From the NCBI GenBank assembly GCA_021772835.1, contig JAJFLE010000041.1:48177-112176 (forward strand): a stretch of 64,000 nucleotides of DNA, read 5' to 3'. The notes beneath the pieces are model-generated. The model was not told the DNA's origin and searched no databases. It worked only from the letters and a program-made list of their open reading frames with translations. Of this stretch, positions 26,233 through 34,243 are shown piece by piece. The translations under genes were made by a program, and so were the position numbers. Every line of letters begins with the position of its first letter. Position 1 is the stretch's first letter. This DNA is from Mariprofundus sp. GTDB taxonomy: Bacteria; Pseudomonadota; Zetaproteobacteria; Mariprofundales; Mariprofundaceae.

Positions 26233-28992
26233 ATGACTATTGAGCAAAACAAATACGTCTACTCTTTTATGGAGGGAGACGGCAAAGCGAGACAACTTCT
26301 GGGTGGCAAAGGTGCGAACCTGTGTGAGATGACACAGATAGGCCTGAATGTCCCACCGGGTTACACGATTACAACTGAGGCATGTCTCAGTTACCTGGAG
26401 AATGGCAACCGCTATCCGGATGGTCTGATGCAGGAAGTGAACGAGCAGATGACCGCGCTTGAAAAAGTGACAGGCAAGGGCTTTGGCGATGCCCACAACC
26501 CGCTGCTTGTCTCGGTACGATCCGGATCGGCCATGTCGATGCCCGGCATGATGGACACCATCCTCAACCTCGGCATGAACAGCGATACACTGCAGGGGGA
26601 AATCGAACAGACCGGTGATGAACGTTTTGCCTATGATGCCTACCGGCGATTTATCCAGCTGTTTGGCAAAGTAGCGCTCGGTATCGATGATGAACATTTT
26701 GAAGCGCCGTTCGCAGCCATCAAAAAACGCGAAGGCGTTAAAGAAGACGTTGGCCTATCTGCAGAAAACCTGAAAGAGATTGCCACGCTATTTCTTGAAG
26801 TCGTATATGCTCAGACAGGACGCCCCTTCCCCGAAGACCCATATGAGCAGCTGGATCTGGCCATTAAAGCTGTTCTCGGCTCATGGTCGGGCAAACGTGC
26901 GGTCGATTACCGCCGTGAGTTCAACATCACCCCCGATCAGGCCAATGGTACTGCTGTAAACATCTGCACCATGGTATTCGGCAATCGCGGTAATGACTGC
27001 GCCACCGGTGTGGCCTTCACCCGAAATCCGGGTACTGGCGAAAATATCTTTTACGGCGAATACCTGGTTAATGCCCAGGGCGAAGATGTGGTTGCAGGTA
27101 TCCGTACACCTAAACCGATTGCTCAGATGGCTGATGAAATGCCGGATATCTACCACCAACTTGAAGAATTGCGCAGCAAACTGGAGACCCACTATTCCGA
27201 AATTCAGGATTTTGAGTTCACCATAGAGAAGGGTATCCTTTATTGCCTGCAGACCCGTAACGGCAAAATGAATACTCAGGCCATGGTTCGCACCTCGGTT
27301 GAACTGGTTGCAGAAGGTCTCATCAACAAAGAGCAGGCGCTGCTGCGTATTGCACCTGAATCGCTGGAACAGATGCTCTTCCCTCGTCTTGATCCAAATA
27401 CTGATGCCACACCTTTGGCCTCGGGTCTGCCAGCAAGCCCGGGTGCCGCATGTGGTCATGTTGTTTTTGATGCTGACCGGGCAGTGGCGCAAAAAGCCGT
27501 TAATGACCGCCCTCTGATCCTGCTACGTGAAGAGACCAAACCGGAAGATATCCATGGATTTTTCGTATCTGAAGCGATTCTCACCTCACGTGGTGGCAAA
27601 ACCAGCCATGCTGCTGTTGTAGCACGCGGCATGGGCAAACCTTGTGTGGCCGGAGCCGATGGTATTGAAGTTGATGTCATGTCCCGGCGTGCACATATTG
27701 GTGATGTTGTCATTAAAGAGGGTGACCTGATCACCATTGATGGTACCTCCGGTAATGTCTACATGGGTGCTGTTGACACAGTTGAGGCAGAGTTCTCCGA
27801 AGAGCTCAAAACCTTGCTGTTGTGGGCTGATGAGCGCGCCCATCTGAAAGTCATGGCCAATGCCGACATCCCTGAAGATGCTGAGCGTGCGCTTAAATAT
27901 GGAGCTATGGGCATAGGATTGTGCCGTACTGAACGCATGTTTAATGCAGCAGAGCGTCTGCCTATCGTGCTGGAAATGATTGTTTCCGACACGCTTGAAC
28001 AGCGTCAGGCAGCCCTTGATAAACTTCTGCCCATTCAGCGTCAGGATTTCATCGAGCTATTCACAACCATGTCGCCAAATCCTGTGACTGTTCGCCTGCT
28101 TGATCCACCGATCCACGAGTTCCTGCCTTCTGAAAATCAGCTGATTGATGATCTGGTACAGCTCAAACACCTGAAAAATACGATGCGCGGTTCAGAAGTT
28201 CTGTCTGCAACGCTAAGTCTGCTCTCCACTCGAAACGGAGTCATTCCACCCATTCTGCAAGTTGCTGATTCATCTCTGGTGGATGAAGCGATTGAAAAGA
28301 AGGAGGCGATACTTAAGAAGGTTCGTGCGCTGTTCGAAGTCAACCCGATGCTGGGGCATCGGGGCGTGCGCCTGGGTATCACCTTCCCTGAAATTTACGC
28401 GATGCAAATTCGTGCGGTGCTTGAAGCCACCTGCGAATGCCAGAAAGCTGGCCTCGAAGTGCATCCTGAAATCATGATTCCTCAGGTATGTACATCTGAA
28501 GAGCTCATCACGATCAAAGTTATTGTTGAAAGCATCAGAAAAGAAGTTGAGCAGACTCAAGGTATCGCACCGATCTTCAAGTTCGGCACCATGATGGAAG
28601 TCGTTCGGGCCTGCATGCGTGCTGAACAACTGGCACAGGAAGCCGATTTCTTCAGCTTTGGCACGAATGACCTGACTCAGGCCACATTCTCATTCTCTCG
28701 TGAGGATGCTGAAAACAAGTTTCTGCCAATGTATAACGAAGCAGGAATCCTTCAGGATAATCCATTTGAAGTGCTTGATGCCAATGGGGTCGGCAAACTG
28801 ATGGAGCTGGCCGTGAACTGGGGGCGTGGTATTAAACCGGGCATGAAGATTGGTATTTGCGGCGAACATGGTGGCCATCCCGCCTCTATCCGCTTCTGCC
28901 ACAGCATTGGCTTAAGCTATGTCTCGTGCTCTGGGCCACGCGTGCCTATAGCACGTCTTGCGGCTGCACAGGCAGCGCTGCTGGATTCCTGA
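26233..28992 (+). CDS. ppdK: Pyruvate, phosphate dikinase
   Basis: Converts pyruvate, ATP and Pi to PEP, AMP and PPi, reversibly. At 919 residues it is slightly longer than the usual 870-900. The N-terminal ATP-grasp domain starts LLGGKGANLCEMT (about 17-30). The central phosphohistidine domain has GGKTSHAAVVARG with catalytic His at about 458, and the C-terminal PEP-binding barrel has GIGLCRTERMF (about 560) and FFSFGTNDLTQ (about 805). It is monocistronic with a strong terminator. With a PPi-using PEPCK and PPi-producing reactions it could recycle pyrophosphate energy at the PEP/pyruvate node. Confidence 0.95.
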   Translation: MTIEQNKYVYSFMEGDGKARQLLGGKGANLCEMTQIGLNVPPGYTITTEACLSYLENGNRYPDGLMQEVNEQMTALEKVTGKGFGDAHNPLLVSVRSGSAMSMPGMMDTILNLGMNSDTLQGEIEQTGDERFAYDAYRRFIQLFGKVALGIDDEHFEAPFAAIKKREGVKEDVGLSAENLKEIATLFLEVVYAQTGRPFPEDPYEQLDLAIKAVLGSWSGKRAVDYRREFNITPDQANGTAVNICTMVFGNRGNDCATGVAFTRNPGTGENIFYGEYLVNAQGEDVVAGIRTPKPIAQMADEMPDIYHQLEELRSKLETHYSEIQDFEFTIEKGILYCLQTRNGKMNTQAMVRTSVELVAEGLINKEQALLRIAPESLEQMLFPRLDPNTDATPLASGLPASPGAACGHVVFDADRAVAQKAVNDRPLILLREETKPEDIHGFFVSEAILTSRGGKTSHAAVVARGMGKPCVAGADGIEVDVMSRRAHIGDVVIKEGDLITIDGTSGNVYMGAVDTVEAEFSEELKTLLLWADERAHLKVMANADIPEDAERALKYGAMGIGLCRTERMFNAAERLPIVLEMIVSDTLEQRQAALDKLLPIQRQDFIELFTTMSPNPVTVRLLDPPIHEFLPSENQLIDDLVQLKHLKNTMRGSEVLSATLSLLSTRNGVIPPILQVADSSLVDEAIEKKEAILKKVRALFEVNPMLGHRGVRLGITFPEIYAMQIRAVLEATCECQKAGLEVHPEIMIPQVCTSEELITIKVIVESIRKEVEQTQGIAPIFKFGTMMEVVRACMRAEQLAQEADFFSFGTNDLTQATFSFSREDAENKFLPMYNEAGILQDNPFEVLDANGVGKLMELAVNWGRGIKPGMKIGICGEHGGHPASIRFCHSIGLSYVSCSGPRVPIARLAAAQAALLDS

Positions 28993-29011
28993 ATAGGAGG
29001 CATAAAGCAAC

Positions 29012-29043
29012 AAAAAAGGGCAGCGATATCGCTGCCCTTTTTT
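29012..29043 (+). terminator. Rho-independent terminator of ppdK
   Basis: AAAAAAGGGCAGCG and its complement CGCTGCCCTTTTTT form a GC-rich stem with a four-base loop and T-run 20 bases after the ppdK stop. The A-rich 5' side means it can also serve the convergent gene. Confidence 0.9.
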
Positions 29044-29055
29044 GGCTTACGGAGT

Positions 29056-29490
29056 TTATAAATAGTCCGGTAACTGCGCCCTAACCATCGTTTCATCCTG
29101 CGCCACCAGGTTCTTGTCGAGACTACCCATCACAATGCGCTGCAAAGAAGCTGAGAGGTGTTCTCTCAAATGCCCCAGAAACGCAGGCGCTGCAATCAGA
29201 TACAGCTTTTCAAAACGTCCAGTGGCACGCCCGACCTCAAGATGATCCGTAACCTGCCTGGCGAATTTAATCATCTCCTGTTTTTTCGGATCAACGGAAC
29301 TCGACATGGTATGCCTTCCTTCTCCGACACTATCAAATGTTCTGCCCGGTAAATCTGTTGTTAATTCCTGTTCATGTAATCTGCCCTCAGGATGATTCAA
29401 CACTTCAATTTCCGAAAGCTCCATGCCTGGCTTTTCAGCCATGAGAATTCTCGCTTTTGCACTATCAGCAACAACAACCCAGATACTCAT
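29056..29490 (-). CDS. Host attachment-like protein (Host_attach family)
   Basis: A 144-residue protein resembling the family named for an Agrobacterium protein required for attachment to host cells; in free-living bacteria its role is unclear. The conserved beginning (IWVVVADSAKARI) and end of the core (LYLIAAPAFLGHLREHL) are present. The core topology resembles that of eRF1/peptide-release-like domains. The ATG at 29490 follows AAGGAGGT; the open frame continues upstream to 29571 without support. The last five codons (PDYL and stop) coincide exactly with a 15-base stretch found at the end of a MITE-like element at 60.6 kb. Confidence 0.72.
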   Translation of the reverse strand: MSIWVVVADSAKARILMAEKPGMELSEIEVLNHPEGRLHEQELTTDLPGRTFDSVGEGRHTMSSSVDPKKQEMIKFARQVTDHLEVGRATGRFEKLYLIAAPAFLGHLREHLSASLQRIVMGSLDKNLVAQDETMVRAQLPDYL

Positions 29491-30044
29491 AAGGACCTCC
29501 TTCGTACTGTCCTGTTCTATTATAGATGAATAAGATCGCGCCTGTTTAACGAGTGCTGGTTCTCCTGGCATTCGTGGTGACAGATGATTAATCGCCTCCC
29601 GCCTTCCTAAATGTGCCGGTGAAGCGGTCTATTTCAGGAGGCATTTCCGGATCGGTGAGCTGGCGGCAATCACCACTGGCATCGCCATAATCGGGCTGAT
29701 TGCAGCAATGGCATTCCATGCGGATCATCTGGCCACGCTGCCTGAACGATTGCCACCGCAGGAGATAGAAATCTTGACTGCGATTACATTCGGCGATTTT
29801 ATCAGCTTTTGTAAAACGGATTACCGCTTCTGTCAGTGTGATTGCCATTGCTGGCATTGGCTCAGTTCACCCGTTTCATCACACCGGTAGTCTTTGCGGC
29901 CATTCATCTATCGCTGTGATACTTAAAGTGCGCTCAGAAGTAACTCTATCTAAGGCATCAATATACCGTTATGTGTGCCTGTCTGCGGCTTTTTCATCTG
30001 CCCGCTGTTTTTACTGGTTCAACTGCTGCAGTTATAAATAGAAA
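29491..30044. other. Gene-poor 554-base region, possibly degraded
   Basis: An 89-codon minus-strand frame (29588-29857, cysteine-rich MECHCCNQPDYGDASGDC segment) and short plus-strand frames are present, none with a ribosome binding site. Adjacent plus-strand frames give short hydrophobic runs, suggesting decay of a membrane-protein gene, but I cannot name one. No RNA gene was recognised. Confidence 0.4.
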
Positions 30045-30671
30045 CTATTCGGCCTTCTTTGCCACGATGAATACGGCCTTTGTTTTGCCCGGAAGCCACT
30101 TGTAAACGATCTCAAACCCTGCATTTCGCATACTCCTCACCAGTTGGTTTACCGTAAAAAATGTCACCACCTTCGGAGCTTTTCCGATCAAACACATGAT
30201 CGGAATTATCGGTTTCAGAAACCACATCGAATCCTTGAGACACGCCGTACTGCTAACAAAAAGACCGCCTGGCTTGAGCATGGCGAAGACCTGCTCTATT
30301 GCAGCATCCCTCTCTTCCAGCAGGTGCAACACGCTATGTGCCATCACCACATCCATACTTTGATCTGCCACATTCAGATCATCGATGCTCGACACTTCAA
30401 ATGTGATATTCTTTATCTGTTCCGCCTCAGCTTTGCGCCGGGCGATCTCAATCATGTTCAGTGAAATATCAACAGCTCGAATATGTTTTACATAAGGGGC
30501 ATGAACAATGGCTGTCGAGCCGGTTCCACAGCCCATCTCCAACACTTCCATGTTTGGTTTAAAATACCCTTGCGTAATTTTCAGCTTTTTCTGATAAGAA
30601 ACCTCATCGGCAATCGGATCTTTCGAATATTTATCCGCAACCTTGTCCCAGAATTCAGCTGATTTATCCAT
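30045..30671 (-). CDS. Class I SAM-dependent methyltransferase
   Basis: A 208-residue methyltransferase. Motif I is VLEMGCGTGSTA (about 43-54), then RAVDISLNMIEIARRKA, DLNVADQSMDVVMAHSVLHLLEE and KPGGLFVSSTAC, the order of UbiE/COQ5-like small-molecule enzymes. A hydrophobic segment PIIPIMCLIGKAPKV near 160 could contact a lipid or membrane. The ATG at 30671 is favoured because AGAGGA is correctly spaced from it and too close to the ATG at 30680. The substrate is not evident. Confidence 0.8.
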   Translation of the reverse strand: MDKSAEFWDKVADKYSKDPIADEVSYQKKLKITQGYFKPNMEVLEMGCGTGSTAIVHAPYVKHIRAVDISLNMIEIARRKAEAEQIKNITFEVSSIDDLNVADQSMDVVMAHSVLHLLEERDAAIEQVFAMLKPGGLFVSSTACLKDSMWFLKPIIPIMCLIGKAPKVVTFFTVNQLVRSMRNAGFEIVYKWLPGKTKAVFIVAKKAE

Positions 30672-30722
30672 ATCTACCATCCTCTGTCACCTATCCAAAT
30701 ACTGCATTGCACCTGACGGGCA

Positions 30723-31121
30723 CTATGTGCAATTACTCAAGGAGGGATACTTTCTAACGTACAACTTCAATATTTTATTGGAAAGCATCTCGCTTTCTTG
30801 CTTGTTCTTCCATTTCGCCACTACAACATCCTCAATAATGGCTCCGGTTTCTTGCGAGATTGAAAGTTGTGCCTTTGCAGCATTGAGAAGCTGGCCAAGA
30901 GTTCTCCTACTGAGAGATTCGAATGCTTCATCGAATTGTTCTTGGGTTAGTGCCCCAATATCTGCTAATGCGAGAACCACGGCTAAATTAAGAGCACTAT
31001 GTTCTACAGTCGACGCCCAGTAGAATGCTAAACCGGCGAAAGCATAGGTCTCTTTTTCGCAGCCATGATCAACAACGGGCAGGTCGAAATCCGCCTCATT
31101 CTGCATACTTATACTGCACAC
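30723..31121 (-). CDS. Hypothetical protein
   Basis: A 132-residue frame without a recognised domain. A central helical part (AFYWASTVEHSALNLAVVLAL and LGQLLNAAKAQL) resembles small helical proteins often found in accessory regions. There is no clear ribosome binding site for either candidate start (31121 or 31106), and the C-terminus appears to depart from the helical core, so a truncated or frameshifted gene is possible. It lies between a methyltransferase and the cbbM terminator. Confidence 0.4.
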   Translation of the reverse strand: MCSISMQNEADFDLPVVDHGCEKETYAFAGLAFYWASTVEHSALNLAVVLALADIGALTQEQFDEAFESLSRRTLGQLLNAAKAQLSISQETGAIIEDVVVAKWKNKQESEMLSNKILKLYVRKYPSLSNCT

Positions 31122-31233
31122 TTATTTACTAAAAAGTATAAGTATGCATTTATCATTGCGGACCCATGACATTGGGAATATTCATGTATTGAGCGTAGTC
31201 GAAGAATCAGACTTCGTCAAAATCGTATAGAAT

Positions 31234-31270
31234 AAAAAAAAGACCCCCACTTGCGTGGAGGCCTTTTTAT
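31234..31270 (-). terminator. Terminator of cbbM
   Basis: A 14-bp imperfect stem, AAAAAGACCCCCAC with GTGGAGGCCTTTTT and loop TTGC, lies 25 bases past the cbbM stop, with T-runs on the minus strand. Confidence 0.85.
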
Positions 31271-31293
31271 TTTGTTGACGGTTAAGTCTGGAC

Positions 31294-32694
31294 TTACTTG
31301 TGTGAGCCCAATTTTTCGCGCCAGTCTGGATAGATCTTGTCAGCATCGCCCGGGAATGAATCAAATGCGCGTGCAAACTCATTATGAGTCTTAGCGTATT
31401 CAATCGGATCAGTACCTGACTTCCAGCACTCGTATGCCTGGCTCAAGGACTTAGCACCTGCACCAGGTGAGTCGATATGGCCGTATGCACCACCACCACA
31501 GGTATTGATCACGTTGCCGTGGCCAAGGTTTTCGAAGAAACCTGGCAGACGCAGTGCATTCATACCACCAGAGATGATCGCAACCGTTGGCTTCATGCCA
31601 TACCAGTTCTGGTTGAAGTAGTGACCCATGCACTCATCACGTTCCAGCATATATGCCAGTACTGTCTCATTGCCGTGGCCTTCCATTTTGCCGTAGCCCA
31701 TGGTTCCTGTGTGAATACCGGAGGCACCCATCAGACGAGAGAGCTTCATGTGAACCAGTGGGTCCATACCCATTGGTGACTTGTAAGAGGTGAAAGAACC
31801 ATGGCCAGCACGATGATAATGCAGGAAGGTATCCGGGAATTCGCGACGACAGGTGGTTACACCGTGTACGCCGGTTACTACGCCGTCAACCAGGAATGCA
31901 AGGTGATTTTCGTTACCATGTTTGGCAAATGTTTCCTTAATATAATCGCCACGAGCGATCATCTCTTTGTAGCAGTCAGCAGTAACATTGGCGGAGAATA
32001 TCTTCACTTCGCCGGTTTCCTGCTGTGCTTTATCCATCATTTCTGCAACCATAGGCAGTACAGTCTTCATTGGGCAGAAGGTCTGGTTACCCTGTGGCTC
32101 ATCATTTTTGATGAAGTCGCCGCCAAGCCAGAATTGGTATGCAGCTTTTGCAAACGGTTCTGGACGCAGGCCCAGCTTAGGCTTGATGATGGTGCCGGAG
32201 ATGTATCCGCCATCTTTTTCAGGACGACCCAGCAGCTTCCACAGATCAGAGATGCCAACACTAGGGCCATCAAACTTGTCCATCATTACTTTAGGAACCT
32301 GGAAATCGAGCAGACGCAGACCAACATGGTCGCCCATGCCCTGGTTATTGCCCAGAATCAGCGAATGCATCTGGGAAACCATGTAGTTTCCATCAGTAAT
32401 GTTGATGTCGAACAATTCGACCGGATAAGCAGCCTTGAACAGACCAAAACCGTCGTCAAACGCAGTCTCGTCAATCTCATACACCATGCAATCAACGCCA
32501 CGGGTGAAATCATCGGTAGTAGATACTTCTACGTTGGTGCCTGTAGAAGATTCAGCAGCGATATGTGCAGCCACTTCCAAAAATCCGTAGCCAGGGGCTG
32601 GTTTAAGTTTATATGCGGTCAGCAGATGCCGGCCACCTGCGATCAGATCTGCTTCATTCAGACTTAGATCGGCGTAACGATTCGATTGATCCAT
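31294..32694 (-). CDS. cbbM: Form II ribulose-1,5-bisphosphate carboxylase/oxygenase
   Basis: Homodimeric form II RuBisCO (466 residues; family about 460), fixing CO2 in the Calvin cycle. Active-site elements: KPKLGLRPE with the KxGL lysine (about 168), [12 protein letters not shown] with the carbamylated Lys and its Asp/Glu metal ligands (about 190-200), HYHRAGHG, and loop 6 [10 protein letters not shown] (about 330). The start follows GGAGGATAC. No small subunit is present or expected. Divergent from cbbR with 176 bases between; form II enzymes suit low-O2, high-CO2 settings such as iron-rich oxic-anoxic boundaries. The activase pair cbbQ-cbbO is about 10 kb away. Confidence 0.97.
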   Translation of the reverse strand: MDQSNRYADLSLNEADLIAGGRHLLTAYKLKPAPGYGFLEVAAHIAAESSTGTNVEVSTTDDFTRGVDCMVYEIDETAFDDGFGLFKAAYPVELFDINITDGNYMVSQMHSLILGNNQGMGDHVGLRLLDFQVPKVMMDKFDGPSVGISDLWKLLGRPEKDGGYISGTIIKPKLGLRPEPFAKAAYQFWLGGDFIKNDEPQGNQTFCPMKTVLPMVAEMMDKAQQETGEVKIFSANVTADCYKEMIARGDYIKETFAKHGNENHLAFLVDGVVTGVHGVTTCRREFPDTFLHYHRAGHGSFTSYKSPMGMDPLVHMKLSRLMGASGIHTGTMGYGKMEGHGNETVLAYMLERDECMGHYFNQNWYGMKPTVAIISGGMNALRLPGFFENLGHGNVINTCGGGAYGHIDSPGAGAKSLSQAYECWKSGTDPIEYAKTHNEFARAFDSFPGDADKIYPDWREKLGSHK

Positions 32695-32870
32695 TAGAGT
32701 GTATCCTCCAAATTTAATTTGTTGAACAGGGAAGCTTAATTAACCCCCCCTCCTTTGCGCTAGAGCACTTTAGTCCTCTTTGGCGACGTTGTGAAGTATA
32801 GAATCGGGTTTCATAATGTAAAATCAAAGGTTATGATGCGAACCATAAATATTACTTATAGGGGGACCGT
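32695..32870. promoter_or_regulatory. cbbM-cbbR divergent control region
   Basis: Contains TNA-N7-TNA patterns typical of CbbR/LysR boxes at 32814-32826 and 32824-32836 (overlapping, 10-bp phase) and at 32846-32858. There is also an imperfect palindrome TTATG-N8-CATAA at 32831-32848. The sites lie next to the cbbR start, where LysR regulators usually bind to activate the divergent gene. Because the region is AT-rich, individual matches are weak; the regular spacing is the stronger argument. Confidence 0.5.
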
Positions 32871-33809
32871 GTGAACATTACACTCAAGCAACTAAAAATC
32901 CTCGAAGCAGTCGTAGAACATATCAGTTATACCGATGCAGCCAAAGCCCTGTACATGACTCAACCGGCTGTTTCCATGCAAGTCAAACAGATGGAGCTGC
33001 AGATTGGTCTACCCCTGTTTGAACGTGAAGGCAAACAAGTTTCACTGACCGAAGCTGGCCGCGAACTGCTGCACTATGCCCGCAATATCCGCCAGCAACT
33101 GGATGAAGCTGAACTCATGCTCGAGGAGTTAAAAGGGCTAAAGCGTGGCAGGTTGCATCTAACCATGGCATCCACGGCCAACTATTTTGCTCCGCAACTG
33201 ATCGCAGCCTTCCATCACGACTATCCGGGAGCTCAGGTCACCCTGGACGTAACCAATCGAACCGGTCTGCTTGATGCACTGGATAATAATACCACCGACA
33301 TGGTCATTATGGGCAAACCGCCCGAAGGGCACAATGTGACTGCCATCCGCTTCATGGACAATCCACTGGTGGTCATCGCATCTCCCGCTCACCCACTGGC
33401 CAGACAGAAGACACTTGTTCCGCTTAGACAGCTAGCTGATGAACCCTTTATTGTACGCGAACGTGCCTCAGGTACACGCATTGCAGCTGAAAAATTCTTT
33501 GCCTTGCATGATATGCAACTCACTACAGGCATGGAGATGAACCGATCCGAATCGATAAAACAGGCTGTCATGGCCGAACTCGGACTTGGTATTGTTTCAT
33601 TACACACCATCGAGATGGAACTGGCATTGAAAAGAGTAGTGGTACTCAACATCGAAGACTTTCCCATCATGCGCCAGTGGTATATTGTACATCGTAAAGG
33701 CAAACGCTTCGCAGCTATTCCCGAAGCCTTTAAAAACTATGTGCTTGAACATGCCGAAGGACTCATTAATATCGTACCACTGGAAAACAACCACAGGTAC
33801 AACCCATGA
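32871..33809 (+). CDS. cbbR: CbbR, LysR-type regulator of RuBisCO expression
   Basis: A 312-residue LysR regulator. The N-terminal winged helix-turn-helix covers about 1-60 (TDAAKALYMTQPAVSMQVKQME), followed by a dimerisation helix and the periplasmic-binding-like effector domain (about 90-295). Divergent position to cbbM and overall similarity support CbbR, which senses metabolites such as RuBP, PEP or NADPH in relatives. It starts with GTG after GGGGGACC and overlaps the following gene by four bases (ATGA). Confidence 0.9.
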   Translation: MNITLKQLKILEAVVEHISYTDAAKALYMTQPAVSMQVKQMELQIGLPLFEREGKQVSLTEAGRELLHYARNIRQQLDEAELMLEELKGLKRGRLHLTMASTANYFAPQLIAAFHHDYPGAQVTLDVTNRTGLLDALDNNTTDMVIMGKPPEGHNVTAIRFMDNPLVVIASPAHPLARQKTLVPLRQLADEPFIVRERASGTRIAAEKFFALHDMQLTTGMEMNRSESIKQAVMAELGLGIVSLHTIEMELALKRVVVLNIEDFPIMRQWYIVHRKGKRFAAIPEAFKNYVLEHAEGLINIVPLENNHRYNP

Positions 33810-34243
33810 AAAACACAGTACAAGCCAGGCTTGCATTCGACTTCCGCGGAGAACAATTCTCCGCTTGCATAACCATTGATCTGGACGCCATTATGCTTAA
33901 ACAGGGCGACCTCAACGGCTTGTACGACATGCTCGCCGACTCCATTGGCCTGGATGCCTATAGGCATGAATATGATGTCATGCTAATGGAAGACATTTCG
34001 TTTTCTGAGCCCACCGGGCTTGCCTGCAAGTTTGTCCACGATGGCCAGCTTAATTTTGACGGGTTTATAGAAACTTGGGAAAAACAGCGGATTCTCGATG
34101 TCATTCAGCCCATAGCTGAAAGGCATTTGAATATATCTGATTTATCAAACCACAGGGAACTCGAAACAGTACTGATAGAGTGCTACCGGGCCGGACAAAA
34201 AAAACAGTTACTGATAAATAGCCCGCAATCATATTTTTTCTGA
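33806..34243 (+). CDS. Hypothetical protein translationally coupled to CbbR
   Basis: A 145-residue protein I do not recognise. It is acidic, probably alpha/beta, with an N-terminal strand (VQARLAFDFRGEQFSACITIDLD) and a helical C-terminus; there is no signal or membrane segment. The ATG overlaps the cbbR stop by four bases, so the two are likely made together. Its end overlaps the convergent Na+/phosphate cotransporter gene by 15 bases. Position suggests a role tied to CbbR or RuBisCO regulation, but this is inference from coupling only. Confidence 0.7.
   Translation: MKNTVQARLAFDFRGEQFSACITIDLDAIMLKQGDLNGLYDMLADSIGLDAYRHEYDVMLMEDISFSEPTGLACKFVHDGQLNFDGFIETWEKQRILDVIQPIAERHLNISDLSNHRELETVLIECYRAGQKKQLLINSPQSYFF

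Noticed and set aside
29588..29857. 89-codon Cys-rich minus-strand frame
   Set aside because: There is no ribosome binding site and no recognised family; kept only as part of the gene-poor region.
31294..32694. Long plus-strand frame (288 codons) opposite cbbM
   Set aside because: Shadow of a highly expressed, codon-biased gene; it lacks protein-like features.
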